Of a DNA stretch of 64,000 nt, positions 46,952-54,588 are shown one piece after another. The position numbers and the translations under genes are program-made. The stretch comes from Streptomyces sp. NBC_01754 (lineage in GTDB: Bacteria > Actinomycetota > Actinomycetes > Streptomycetales > Streptomycetaceae), in NCBI RefSeq assembly GCF_035918015.1, contig NZ_CP109132.1, positions 5,828,001 to 5,892,000 on the forward strand, written 5' to 3'. The first letter of the stretch is position 1. Each line of letters starts with the position of its first letter. Under the pieces are notes generated by a model. The model saw only the letters and a program-made list of their open reading frames with translations, did not search any database and was not told the origin of the DNA.

Positions 46952-46998
46952 ACCGGGGGCCCGGAACCGATCGACCGATCAGGTTCCGGGCCCCCGGT
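46952..46998. terminator. hrdB terminator, displaced by the IS
   Basis: A perfect 17-bp stem (46952-46968 with 46982-46998) and a 13-base loop. In the ancestral sequence it would lie ~20 bases after the hrdB stop. Confidence 0.87.
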
Positions 46999-47076
46999 CC
47001 GTCTGGCGCGGGTGCGGAGGCCACGCGGGCGAATGACGCTGAGTGGGCATCGTTCACCTCGGAGTCAGGAGCCCCC

Positions 47077-47907
47077 ATGCGCCGTCCTGTGGCCCGCGTC
47101 CTTCCCCCGGCCTTCGTGCTGGCCGCCGCGGCGGCGGTGATACCCGTCGGCCCCTCCGTCCCCGCGGCCGCGGACAGCATCGTCGTGGGCGGCAGGCCGG
47201 CCGCCGTCGCCGACAGCCCCTGGACCGTGGCCCTGGCGAGCCGTGACCGGTTCGGGGGAACGCGCGCCGGGCAGTTCTGCGGCGCGGTGGCGATCGCGCC
47301 CACCACGGCGCTCACGGCCGCTCACTGCCTGCGGACGGACGTGCTCGGCGGCGACGTCTCCGACGTGCCCGATCTGAAGGTCATCGCCGGACGTGACGAA
47401 CTGAGCGGTCCGGGGGGTGAGGAGATCCCGGTGCGGTCCGCGTGGGCCAACCCCGGCTACGACCCCCGTACGAACGCCGGTGATCTGGCGGTGCTCACCC
47501 TGGAACGGGCGCTGCCGGAGAGCAGCGTCATCCCCATGGCCACGGTCGGGGACGAGGCGTACACACCGGGTAACGGGGCCACGGTGTACGGCTGGGGCGA
47601 CACCACGGGGTACGGCGCCTACGCGTCCGCCCTGCGTGCCACCGACGTACGCGTCCTGCCGGACAGTACGTGCGCCCGCGCCTACCCCGGGGGCACGTAC
47701 GGCACGTACGACGCCGCGTCGATGCTCTGCGCCGGCGACACGGCAGGAGGGCGTGACGCCTGCCAGGGCGACAGCGGAGGCCCTCTGGTGGCCCAGGGGC
47801 GGCTCATCGGCCTGGTGTCCTGGGGCAGCGGCTGCGGCAGCCCGGGCAGCCCGGGGGTCTACACGCGGATCTCCGCGGCTGTCGGGTGGATGGCCGACCG
47901 GTCCTGA
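47077..47907 (+). CDS. secreted trypsin-like serine protease (S1A)
   Basis: A 276-residue protease with a signal peptide (RR, then a VLPPAFVLAAAAAVIPVG run, cleavage probably near PAAADS). The mature N-terminus is near IVVGGRPA, the family activation sequence. Catalytic triad: His in LTAAHCL, Asp in AGDLAVLTL, Ser in CQGDSGGPL. Two Cys pairs and GLVSWGSGCGSPGSPGVYTRI match trypsins; the Asp of ACQGDSGG six residues before Ser suggests cleavage after Arg/Lys. The ATG follows CAGGAG. No pro-domain is evident. Conserved downstream of hrdB in Streptomyces (from memory). Confidence 0.94.
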   Translation: MRRPVARVLPPAFVLAAAAAVIPVGPSVPAAADSIVVGGRPAAVADSPWTVALASRDRFGGTRAGQFCGAVAIAPTTALTAAHCLRTDVLGGDVSDVPDLKVIAGRDELSGPGGEEIPVRSAWANPGYDPRTNAGDLAVLTLERALPESSVIPMATVGDEAYTPGNGATVYGWGDTTGYGAYASALRATDVRVLPDSTCARAYPGGTYGTYDAASMLCAGDTAGGRDACQGDSGGPLVAQGRLIGLVSWGSGCGSPGSPGVYTRISAAVGWMADRS

Positions 47908-47935
47908 CCGGCCCGGCACCCCCGGAAACGCGAGA

Positions 47936-47969
47936 ACGGGCGGCTTTCCCCAAGGGGAAGGCCGCCCGT
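47936..47969. terminator. hairpin between convergent protease and DUF7455 genes
   Basis: A 16-bp stem with one G-U pair (47936-47951 with 47954-47969), A-rich loop; between converging genes. Confidence 0.8.
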
Positions 47970-48015
47970 CGGCCGGTCGAGGACCGGGCCCATGGCTCGT
48001 CGTGGATGCGAGGTG

Positions 48016-48246
48016 TCAGTGTTCCTCGTCGGCAGCACGTGCCTGCGCGGCGGTGAGCCGATCCGTCTCATCCTGTATTTCCGCGGCGATCTTCTTGAGT
48101 TCCGGCTCGAACTTGCGCCCGTGGTGGGCACAGAAGAGCAGTTCACCGCCACTGATCAGGACGACGCGCAGATAGGCCTGGGCGCCGCAACGGTCACAGC
48201 GGTCTGCTGCGGTCAGCGGGCTCGCGGGGGTCAGAACAGTAGTCAC
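48016..48246 (-). CDS. small zinc-ribbon-like protein (DUF7455)
   Basis: A 76-residue protein. CDRCGAQAYLRV and LLFCAHHGRKFEPEL provide CxxC and CxxH, suitable for one structural zinc; the C-terminal 30 residues form an amphipathic helix (IAAEIQDETDRLTAAQ). The ATG is preceded by a weak GAGGCGA site. Widely present beside sigma-factor/topoisomerase genes in actinobacteria (from memory). It is divergent from parE, separated by 433 bases. Function unknown; probably nucleic-acid or protein binding. Confidence 0.85.
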   Translation of the reverse strand: MTTVLTPASPLTAADRCDRCGAQAYLRVVLISGGELLFCAHHGRKFEPELKKIAAEIQDETDRLTAAQARAADEEH

Positions 48247-48679
48247 GTCGCCTCTTCTCTAGCTCGACGAGCTGTCGTACCAGGGTCAACATCCAACCAG
48301 GCCGAAAACGTTCCCGCTCGTGGCATTTCTTCGAAACTTCTTCTCGGGATGGCTGTCTGTCGCCGGTTGGCGGCGAATGTGCCGTATTGCGTAGCGCTAC
48401 GGTTTCGCGTTGCTTGGGTGGGCCGGTCCGCCGGCTGGCTTGCCGGTTGTTCATGAGGACGTGCCCGGAGCCTAAATGGTTCATGCCTCGAAGGGAACGT
48501 GATGTGAGCGTCACCCCTAGGGGTGATCGAACGTGTATGCGAGGTTGCACTAGCATAAGGATTCCCACCGGGTGGCGTCACAACCGCTCTATCAGGCCTC
48601 TGTAGGCTCTCAGCGGCCACCGAGGCCGAGCCCGACACCCACGGGGACCCCAGATGAAATTCAGCGAGGAGCGAACCGC
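48247..48679. promoter_or_regulatory. DUF7455-parE divergent intergenic region
   Basis: 433 bases without a gene. It contains a perfect 16-bp palindrome (48511-48526) and, two bases further, an imperfect SOS-like 14-mer CGAACGTGTATGCG (12 of 14 consensus positions). A GAGGAG ribosome site for parE is at 48666. Confidence 0.6.
48511..48526. promoter_or_regulatory. perfect 16-bp palindrome upstream of parE
   Basis: TCACCCCTAGGGGTGA, 154 bases before the parE start. Its core CACCCCTAGGGGTG differs by one base from the core of the palindrome upstream of nrdR. Confidence 0.7.
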
Positions 48680-50806
48680 GTGACCGCCGATTCCGTGCCG
48701 TCCACTGCGCTGCTGACCGGAGCAGGCGGCGCAGACAGGGAGAGCTCCAACTACACCGCGCGGCACCTCCTCGTCCTCGAGGGGCTCGAGGCGGTCCGCA
48801 AGCGCCCCGGTATGTACATCGGCTCCACGGACAGCCGCGGGCTCCTGCACTGTCTCTGGGAGATCATCGACAACGCCGTCGACGAGGCTCTCGGGGGCCA
48901 CTGCGACATGATCGAGGTCGTCCTCCACGACGACGCGTCCGTCGAGGTCCGCGACAACGGCCGGGGCATCCCCGTCGACATGGAGCCCAAGACCGGGCTC
49001 TCGGGCGTCGAGGTCGTGATGACCAAGCTGCACGCCGGCGGGAAGTTCGGCGGCGGTTCGTACGCGGCGTCGGGCGGTCTCCACGGCGTCGGGGCCTCGG
49101 TCGTGAACGCGCTTTCCGCCCGGCTCGACGTCGAGGTCGACCTCAACGGCGCCACCCATTCGATCAGTTTCCGCCGCGGCGTCCCGGGCATGTTCACGGA
49201 ACAGGGGCCCGACGGCCCCTTCGACCCCGCCAACGGCCTGCGCAAAAGCAAGAGGATCCCGAAGACGCGCACGGGTACCCGGGTGCGGTACTGGGCGGAC
49301 CGGCAGATCTTCCTCAAGGACGCCAAACTCGACCTGGAGACCCTCTACCAGCGGGCCCGCCAGACCGCGTTCCTCGTTCCCGGCCTCACCATCGTCGTAC
49401 GTGACGAGCGCGGTATCGACGGCAAGGGCAAGACGGAGGAGACGTTCCGCTTCGACGGCGGAATCAGCGAGTTCTGCGAGTACCTGGCACAGGACAGGGC
49501 CGTCTGCGACGTCCAGCGTCTGACCGGCACCGGCACGTTCAAGGAGACCGTGCCGGTCCTGGACGACCGCGGCCACATGACGGCGACCGAGGTCACCCGC
49601 GAGCTGGGCGTGGACATCGCGCTCCGCTGGGGCACCGGGTACGACACCACCGTCAGGTCCTTCGTCAACATCATCGCCACCCCCAAGGGCGGCACCCACG
49701 TCACCGGTTTCGAGCGGTCCCTCACGAAGACGGTCAACGAGGCACTGCGCTCCGCGAAGCTGCTGCGCGTGGCCGAGGACGACGTCGTCAAGGACGACGC
49801 CCTCGAAGGCCTCACGGCGGTCGTGACCGTACGGCTGGCGGAGCCGCAGTTCGAGGGCCAGACCAAGGAGGTGCTGGGCACCTCGGCGGCCAACCGGATC
49901 GTGGCCAACGTGGTGGCCAAGGAGCTCAAGGCGTTCCTCACCTCCACCAAGCGGGACGCCAAGGCCCAGGCCAGGGCGGTGCTGGACAAGGCGGTGGCCG
50001 CGGCCCGCACCCGTATCGCGGCCCGCCAGCACAAGGACGCGCAGCGCCGTAAGACCGCGCTCGAGTCCTCGTCGCTGCCCGCCAAGCTGGCCGACTGCCG
50101 CAGCGACGACGTGGAGCGCAGCGAACTCTTCATCGTGGAGGGCGACTCGGCCCTCGGTACGGCGAAGCTGGCCCGGAACAGTGAGTTCCAGGCTCTGCTG
50201 CCGATTCGGGGGAAGATCCTCAACGTCCAGAAGTCGTCCGTCTCGGACATGCTCAAGAACGCCGAGTGCGGTGCCATCATCCAGGTCATAGGAGCGGGCT
50301 CCGGGCGCACCTTCGACATCGACTCGGCGCGCTACGGAAAAGTCATCATGATGACGGACGCCGACGTGGACGGCTCCCACATCCGCACCCTGCTGCTCAC
50401 GCTCTTCCAGCGCTACATGCGGCCGATGGTCGAGGCGGGGCGGGTCTTCGCCGCGGTGCCCCCGCTGCACCGGATCGAGTTGGTCCAGCCCAAGAAGGGG
50501 CAGGACAAGTACATCTACACGTACTCGGACAACGAGCTGCGGCAGACCCTGCTGGAGCTCCAGCGCAAGAACGTCCGGTTCAAGGACTCGATCCAGCGGT
50601 ACAAGGGCCTCGGCGAGATGGACGCGGACCAGCTCGCGGAGACGACGATGGACCCGCGGCACCGGACACTGCGGCGGATCAACATCGGCGACCTGGAGTC
50701 CTCCGAGCGGATCTTCGATCTGCTCATGGGGAACGAGGTGGCGCCCCGCAAGGAGTTCATCACCAGCTCGGCGGCGACGCTGGACCGCTCGCGCATCGAC
50801 GTCTGA
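48680..50806 (+). CDS. parE: DNA topoisomerase IV subunit B
   Basis: A 708-residue type IIA topoisomerase ATPase subunit. GHKL ATPase: EIIDNAVDEALGGHC, DNGRGIPVD, GGLHGVGASVVNALS. The transducer domain follows, then the TOPRIM domain: IVEGDSALGTAKLARNSEFQALLPIRGKILNVQKS and MMTDADVDGSHIRTLLLTLFQRYM (Glu and DxDxD metal site). RYKGLGEMDADQLAETTMDP closes it. Named ParE rather than GyrB because its partner parC is in the same neighbourhood (54.6-57 kb) and gyrB lies by oriC in Streptomyces. The GTG start follows GAGGAG. Role: decatenation of replicated chromosomes, important in sporulating hyphae. Confidence 0.95.
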   Translation: MTADSVPSTALLTGAGGADRESSNYTARHLLVLEGLEAVRKRPGMYIGSTDSRGLLHCLWEIIDNAVDEALGGHCDMIEVVLHDDASVEVRDNGRGIPVDMEPKTGLSGVEVVMTKLHAGGKFGGGSYAASGGLHGVGASVVNALSARLDVEVDLNGATHSISFRRGVPGMFTEQGPDGPFDPANGLRKSKRIPKTRTGTRVRYWADRQIFLKDAKLDLETLYQRARQTAFLVPGLTIVVRDERGIDGKGKTEETFRFDGGISEFCEYLAQDRAVCDVQRLTGTGTFKETVPVLDDRGHMTATEVTRELGVDIALRWGTGYDTTVRSFVNIIATPKGGTHVTGFERSLTKTVNEALRSAKLLRVAEDDVVKDDALEGLTAVVTVRLAEPQFEGQTKEVLGTSAANRIVANVVAKELKAFLTSTKRDAKAQARAVLDKAVAAARTRIAARQHKDAQRRKTALESSSLPAKLADCRSDDVERSELFIVEGDSALGTAKLARNSEFQALLPIRGKILNVQKSSVSDMLKNAECGAIIQVIGAGSGRTFDIDSARYGKVIMMTDADVDGSHIRTLLLTLFQRYMRPMVEAGRVFAAVPPLHRIELVQPKKGQDKYIYTYSDNELRQTLLELQRKNVRFKDSIQRYKGLGEMDADQLAETTMDPRHRTLRRINIGDLESSERIFDLLMGNEVAPRKEFITSSAATLDRSRIDV

Positions 50807-50850
50807 CCGGCACCGCACCCGGTCGGCCGGGTCGGCCGGGTCGGCCGGAA

Positions 50851-50879
50851 GCCCTCTCCACCCGCGCGGTGGGGAGGGC
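50851..50879 (+). terminator. hairpin after parE
   Basis: A 12-bp stem with one G-U pair (50851-50862 with 50868-50879), loop CGCGC. Just before it are three tandem copies of a 9-base GGTCGGCCG unit. Confidence 0.75.
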
Positions 50880-50940
50880 CCCTGTCGTCCGGTGCTCTGT
50901 CGGCGGTCTTTCACCGGGTTTCCGACCCCGCGCAATCCTC

Positions 50941-50968
50941 TTGCGTATTTTGCGATAATCTTGCGTCC
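50941..50968 (+). promoter_or_regulatory. promoter and triple TTGCG motif of the LacI gene
   Basis: TTGCG occurs at 50941, 50950 and 50961 in the same orientation. GATAAT (50954-50959), a good -10, lies only 10 bases before the ATG, and no ribosome site is visible, so the mRNA is probably leaderless and the TTGCG repeats overlap the promoter as an autoregulatory operator would. Confidence 0.5.
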
Positions 50969-51979
50969 ATGACGCGACGACTTGCTCAAGTTGCCCGGAA
51001 AGTGGGAGTCAGCGAGGCCACGGTCAGCCGGGTGCTCAACGGCAAGCCGGGCGTTTCCGACGCCACCAGGCAAGCCGTCCTCTCCGCCCTCGACGTCCTC
51101 GGTTACGAGCGCCCCACCCAGCTGCGCGGCGAACGCGCCAGGCTGGTCGGCCTGGTCCTGCCCGAACTCCAGAACCCCATCTTCCCGGCCTTCGCCGAGG
51201 TCGTCGGCGGTGCGCTCGCCCAGCAAGGGCTGACCCCGGTGCTCTGCACACAGACCAAGGGCGGGGTCTCCGAGGCCGACTACGTCGAACTCCTCCTGCA
51301 ACAGCAGGTCTCCGGGGTCGTGTTCGCGGGCGGGCTCTACCACCAGGCCGATGCCCCGCACGACCACTACCGGGTGCTCGCCGACCGGAAGATCCCCGTC
51401 GTGCTGATCAACGCCGCGATCGCCCGTCTGGGATTCCCCGGCGTCTCCTGCGACGACTCGGTGGCCACGGAGCAGGCGTGGCGCCACCTCGCCTCCCTCG
51501 GGCACGAGCGGATCGGTTTCGTCCTCGGCCCCTCCGACCACGTGCCCTCGCAGCGCAAGCTCGCCGCCGGCCGGGCGCTCGCCGAGGCGGCGGGGAGTAC
51601 GGTGCCGGACGAGTGGGTGGCCCGGGCCATGTTCTCCCTGGAGGGCGGACAGGCCGCCGCCATGCGGCTGCTCGACCGGGGGGTCACCGGCATCATCTGC
51701 GCCAGCGACCCGCTCGCCCTGGGCGCGGTGCGTGCCGCCCGGCGCCGGGGGCTGTCGGTGCCCGCGGACGTCTCGGTCGTCGGATACGACGACTCCGCCT
51801 TCATGAACTGCACCGAGCCGCCGCTGACCACGGTGCGTCAGCCCATCGAGGCGATGGGGCGGGCCGCGGTGGAGCTGCTGTCGGTCCAGATCGGTGGCCG
51901 TACGGTCCCCTCCGACGAACTGCTCTTCGAGCCGGAACTGGTGGTACGCGGATCGACGGCCCGGCCGCCCCGCGCCTAG
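50969..51979 (+). CDS. LacI-family transcriptional regulator
   Basis: A 336-residue regulator. The N-terminal helix-turn-helix and hinge are RLAQVARKVGVSEATVSRVLNGKPGVSDATRQAVLSALDVLGYERP; the periplasmic-binding-protein-like ligand domain follows (LVGLVLPELQNPIFPAFAEVVGGAL; GHERIGFVLGPSDHVPSQRKLAG-like; VVGYDDSAFMNCTEPPLTTVRQP). Effector is probably a sugar by family. No sugar transport or glycoside hydrolase genes lie nearby, so its targets are elsewhere or its partner genes were lost; the flanking citrate-synthase remnants show this locus has suffered a deletion. Confidence 0.93.
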   Translation: MTRRLAQVARKVGVSEATVSRVLNGKPGVSDATRQAVLSALDVLGYERPTQLRGERARLVGLVLPELQNPIFPAFAEVVGGALAQQGLTPVLCTQTKGGVSEADYVELLLQQQVSGVVFAGGLYHQADAPHDHYRVLADRKIPVVLINAAIARLGFPGVSCDDSVATEQAWRHLASLGHERIGFVLGPSDHVPSQRKLAAGRALAEAAGSTVPDEWVARAMFSLEGGQAAAMRLLDRGVTGIICASDPLALGAVRAARRRGLSVPADVSVVGYDDSAFMNCTEPPLTTVRQPIEAMGRAAVELLSVQIGGRTVPSDELLFEPELVVRGSTARPPRA

Positions 51980-52089
51980 CGCCACTGTGTCCGGTCCTGC
52001 CGGAGCCCATCCGAGCCGGCCGGTGGCGACGGCCACTCACCCCGTCCCGCGGGCGTGCGCCGGCCCGGCTCGTACGCGCGGCCGGACGG

Positions 52090-52490
52090 TCACGCCGGAC
52101 CAGGGAACGGCTGGGGCGGCCGAAGCCCTTCGTACTGCCCGCCGGGCCTCATCCGCAGGGGCCGCTCGCCGTACTCCTCCAGCGCATGGGCGATCCAGCC
52201 CGCCGTACGGGACACGGCGAACACGGTCTCGCCCGCGTCCGCCGGCATGCCGCAGGCGACGGAGAGAACCGCCAGCGCCAGGTCGACGTTGGCGTGCAGG
52301 GGCGCGTGGCGGGCGGCGGTGGCGACCACGTCCCGGGCGGCCTCCAGTGCGGCGGCCGCGCGGGGCACCTCCTCCAGAAGGCCGAACAGCACCTCGGCGC
52401 GCGGATCCTCGTGTTGGTAGAGGCGATGGCCCAGTCCCGGCACCCGGCGCCCGGTACGCAGATGGTCCGCGACGACCGGTGCCGCGAGGA
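52090..52490 (-). pseudogene. citrate synthase-like protein, C-terminal remnant
   Basis: About 130 codons, ending at TGA 52090-52092. The sequence is the C-terminal third of a citrate synthase fold: RRVPGLGHRLYQHEDPRAEVLF (active-site His), HANVDLALAVLSVACGMP and VSRTAGWIAHALEEYGERPLRMRPGGQY (the catalytic-loop Arg and C-terminal signature). Homology stops abruptly at about 52490, where a citrate synthase of the opposite strand begins. The N-terminal ~250 residues, start codon and promoter are missing. Probably not expressed. Confidence 0.8.
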
Positions 52491-53250
52491 CGCGCTCACC
52501 CTCTGCGCCGCCGTACCCACCCTGCTGACCGCCCTGCACCGGCTCGGTGAAGGTCTCGAACCGGTCGAGCCCCGCGACGACCTGCCGTTCGCGGCGAACT
52601 ACCTCTACATGCTCACCGGTACCGAGCCGGACACCGCACGCGCCGCGGCCGTGGAGCGCTATCTCATCTCCACCGTCGACCACGGCTTCAACGCCTCCAC
52701 CTTCACCGCCAGGGTGGTCGCCTCCACCGGAGCGGATGTGGCCGCCGGACTGGTCGCCGCCGTCGGCGCGCTCTCCGGGCCCCTGCACGGCGGAGCGCCC
52801 AGCAGGGCCCTGGACACCCTGGACGCCATCGGCACCCCCGACCGCATCGACGGCTGGATCCGCGAACAGGTCCTCGGCGGCGGCCGGATCATGGGCTTCG
52901 GGCACCCCGTCTACCGCACCGAGGATCCGCGCTCACGCATGCTCCGCTCCGTCGCGCGGGAATTCGGCGGCCCGCTCGTCGACTTCGCCGTCGAGGTGGA
53001 ACAGCGGGTCGAGGCCCTACTGGCCGAGCTCAAGCCCGGGCGTGAGCTGCGCACCAACGTCGAGTTCTACGGCGGAGTGGTCATGGAGCTGTGCGGGCTG
53101 CCGCGTGCGATGTTCACGCCCACCTTCTGCGTGGCACGCGTGATCGGCTGGAGCGCCAATATCCTGGAACAGGCGGAGGACACAAAGATCATCCGCCCGG
53201 CGGCCCGCTACACCGGGACCCCACCGCCGCAGCCCGTGCCGGCACCCTGA
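52462..53250 (+). pseudogene. citrate synthase-like protein, N-terminally truncated
   Basis: About 255 codons homologous to the C-terminal two thirds of citrate/methylcitrate synthases: LTLCAAVPTLLTALHRL, VDHGFNASTFTARVVAST (first active-site His), GPLHGGAP, GGRIMGFGHPVYRTEDPRSRML (second His), NVEFYGGVVMELCGLPRAMFTPTFCVARVIGWSANILEQ. The catalytic Asp region near the C-terminus is altered (FTPTFCVAR for the usual FTxxFAxSR). An ATG at 52462 would allow translation of a 262-residue product, but the normal N-terminal ~120-150 residues are absent. Its 5' end abuts the opposite-strand remnant, the sign of one deletion across a divergent pair. The CobW gene starts 23 bases downstream. Confidence 0.78.
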
Positions 53251-53273
53251 CCGACCCCGAGGAAGGCCACCCG

Positions 53274-54443
53274 TTGACCCCGCCCCCCGCCCCGCAGATC
53301 CCGGTCGTCGTCCTGGCGGGATTCCTGGGATCCGGTAAGACGACCCTGCTCAACCACCTGCTGCGCAACCGCGCCGGCAACCGGATCGGGGTGATCGTCA
53401 ACGACTTCGGCGCCATCGAGATCGACGCCATGACCGTCGCGGGTCAGGTCGGATCGACGGTGTCGCTCGGTGACGGGTGCCTGTGCTGTGCCGTGGACGC
53501 GAGCGAACTCGACGATTTCCTGTCCACGCTGACCAGGCCGGCCACCCGCCTCGACGTGATCGTCATCGAGGCCAGCGGTCTGGCCGAACCCCAGGAACTC
53601 GTACGGATGGTGCTGGCCAGCGACAACCCACGCGTCCGGTACGGGGGACTGGTCGAGGTGGTGGACGCCGCCGAGTTCCTGGACACCCGCGAGCGGCACC
53701 CCGAGATCGGCCGCCACCTCACGGTCGCCGACCTCGTCGTCCTGAACAAGACGGACCGGGTGCCCGAAGCGCGGCTGGAGGCCGTCCGGGAGGCAGTCGT
53801 CGCCTCCGGGAGCAGGGCGGCCGTCGTCGGAGCCGTCCACGGCCGGATCGACCCCGGGCTGATCTTCGACCCCGTCCTGCGGCCGGAGGAGGACGACGCC
53901 GTCCGCCAGCTGACCTTCGAGGACCTGCTGCGTGAGACGGGCCGGGAGGCGGACGGAGGACACCCGGACCATCTGCACACGGGGTACGAGAGTGTCTCCT
54001 TCACCTCGGACGTGCCGATGGACCCGCGGCGGTTCATGGCGTTCCTGGACTCCCGGCCCGCCGGGCTGTACCGGATCAAGGGCTTCGCCGACTTCGGCGC
54101 GGGCGACCCGGCCAACACGTACGCGCTGCACGCGGTGGGCGGCTTCCTGCGCTTCGTGCCGAGGCCGTGGGCCCGGGACGAACCGCGCCGCACCCAACTG
54201 GTGCTGATCGGCTCCGGTATCGACGCGGAGGCCCTGCACAAGGAGCTGGCCGACTGCCGGGTGATTCCCCACCAGGGGCTCACCGACGGCCCGGAGGCCT
54301 CGTACGAGGACGGCTCCGGCGGCCCGGAGACGGCCGGGCAGGGGTGGGCCGACGCCGGGGACGCGGGGCAGGACGCCGCCGACGAGCGGGAACGCGGCAT
54401 GTGGGGCGTCCTGCGGTACGTGCGGCAGCCGGACGAGGACTGA
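53274..54443 (+). CDS. CobW/COG0523 GTP-dependent metallochaperone
   Basis: A 389-residue G3E P-loop GTPase. Walker A is GFLGSGKT (16-23), the zinc-binding CLCC motif is at 69-72, ExxG is in VIEASGLAEP, and the guanine motif is LNKTD. The C-terminal CobW_C domain carries HPDHLHTGYESVSFTSDVPMD (His-rich metal site) and GLYRIKGFADF. Members deliver zinc or another metal to client enzymes. The start is TTG, after GAGGAAGG. It has an acidic, low-complexity insert near the C-terminus. A Zur box is not visible upstream, since the gene directly follows the truncated citrate synthase; expression may depend on that gene's lost promoter. Confidence 0.92.
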   Translation: MTPPPAPQIPVVVLAGFLGSGKTTLLNHLLRNRAGNRIGVIVNDFGAIEIDAMTVAGQVGSTVSLGDGCLCCAVDASELDDFLSTLTRPATRLDVIVIEASGLAEPQELVRMVLASDNPRVRYGGLVEVVDAAEFLDTRERHPEIGRHLTVADLVVLNKTDRVPEARLEAVREAVVASGSRAAVVGAVHGRIDPGLIFDPVLRPEEDDAVRQLTFEDLLRETGREADGGHPDHLHTGYESVSFTSDVPMDPRRFMAFLDSRPAGLYRIKGFADFGAGDPANTYALHAVGGFLRFVPRPWARDEPRRTQLVLIGSGIDAEALHKELADCRVIPHQGLTDGPEASYEDGSGGPETAGQGWADAGDAGQDAADERERGMWGVLRYVRQPDED

Positions 54444-54588
54444 GCGGCCCGGGCGGCAGGGAGCGGAGACGTGCCCCTGGCTGCCCGGAGCGAAGCCGAC
54501 GGCGAGGAGGCCGGGCGGTGCCGGGAGGCCGGGCGGTGAAGGAAGCGCCCTCACCCCCGGCCCGCACGGCAGCGGCGCAGCCGCCCGC

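Noticed and set aside
48528..48541. SOS-like 14-mer CGAACGTGTATGCG upstream of parE
   Set aside because: Two mismatches in the second half-site, including conserved G and T; parE is not a known LexA target. Kept only as a note.
50819..50848. Three tandem GGTCGGCCG units after parE
   Set aside because: Short, low-complexity and adjacent to a terminator; no reason to call it a functional repeat or CRISPR-like array.
48578..52036. 1152-codon minus-strand open frame opposite parE and the LacI gene
   Set aside because: Spans two unrelated plus-strand genes and their gap, so it is an artefact of G+C bias.
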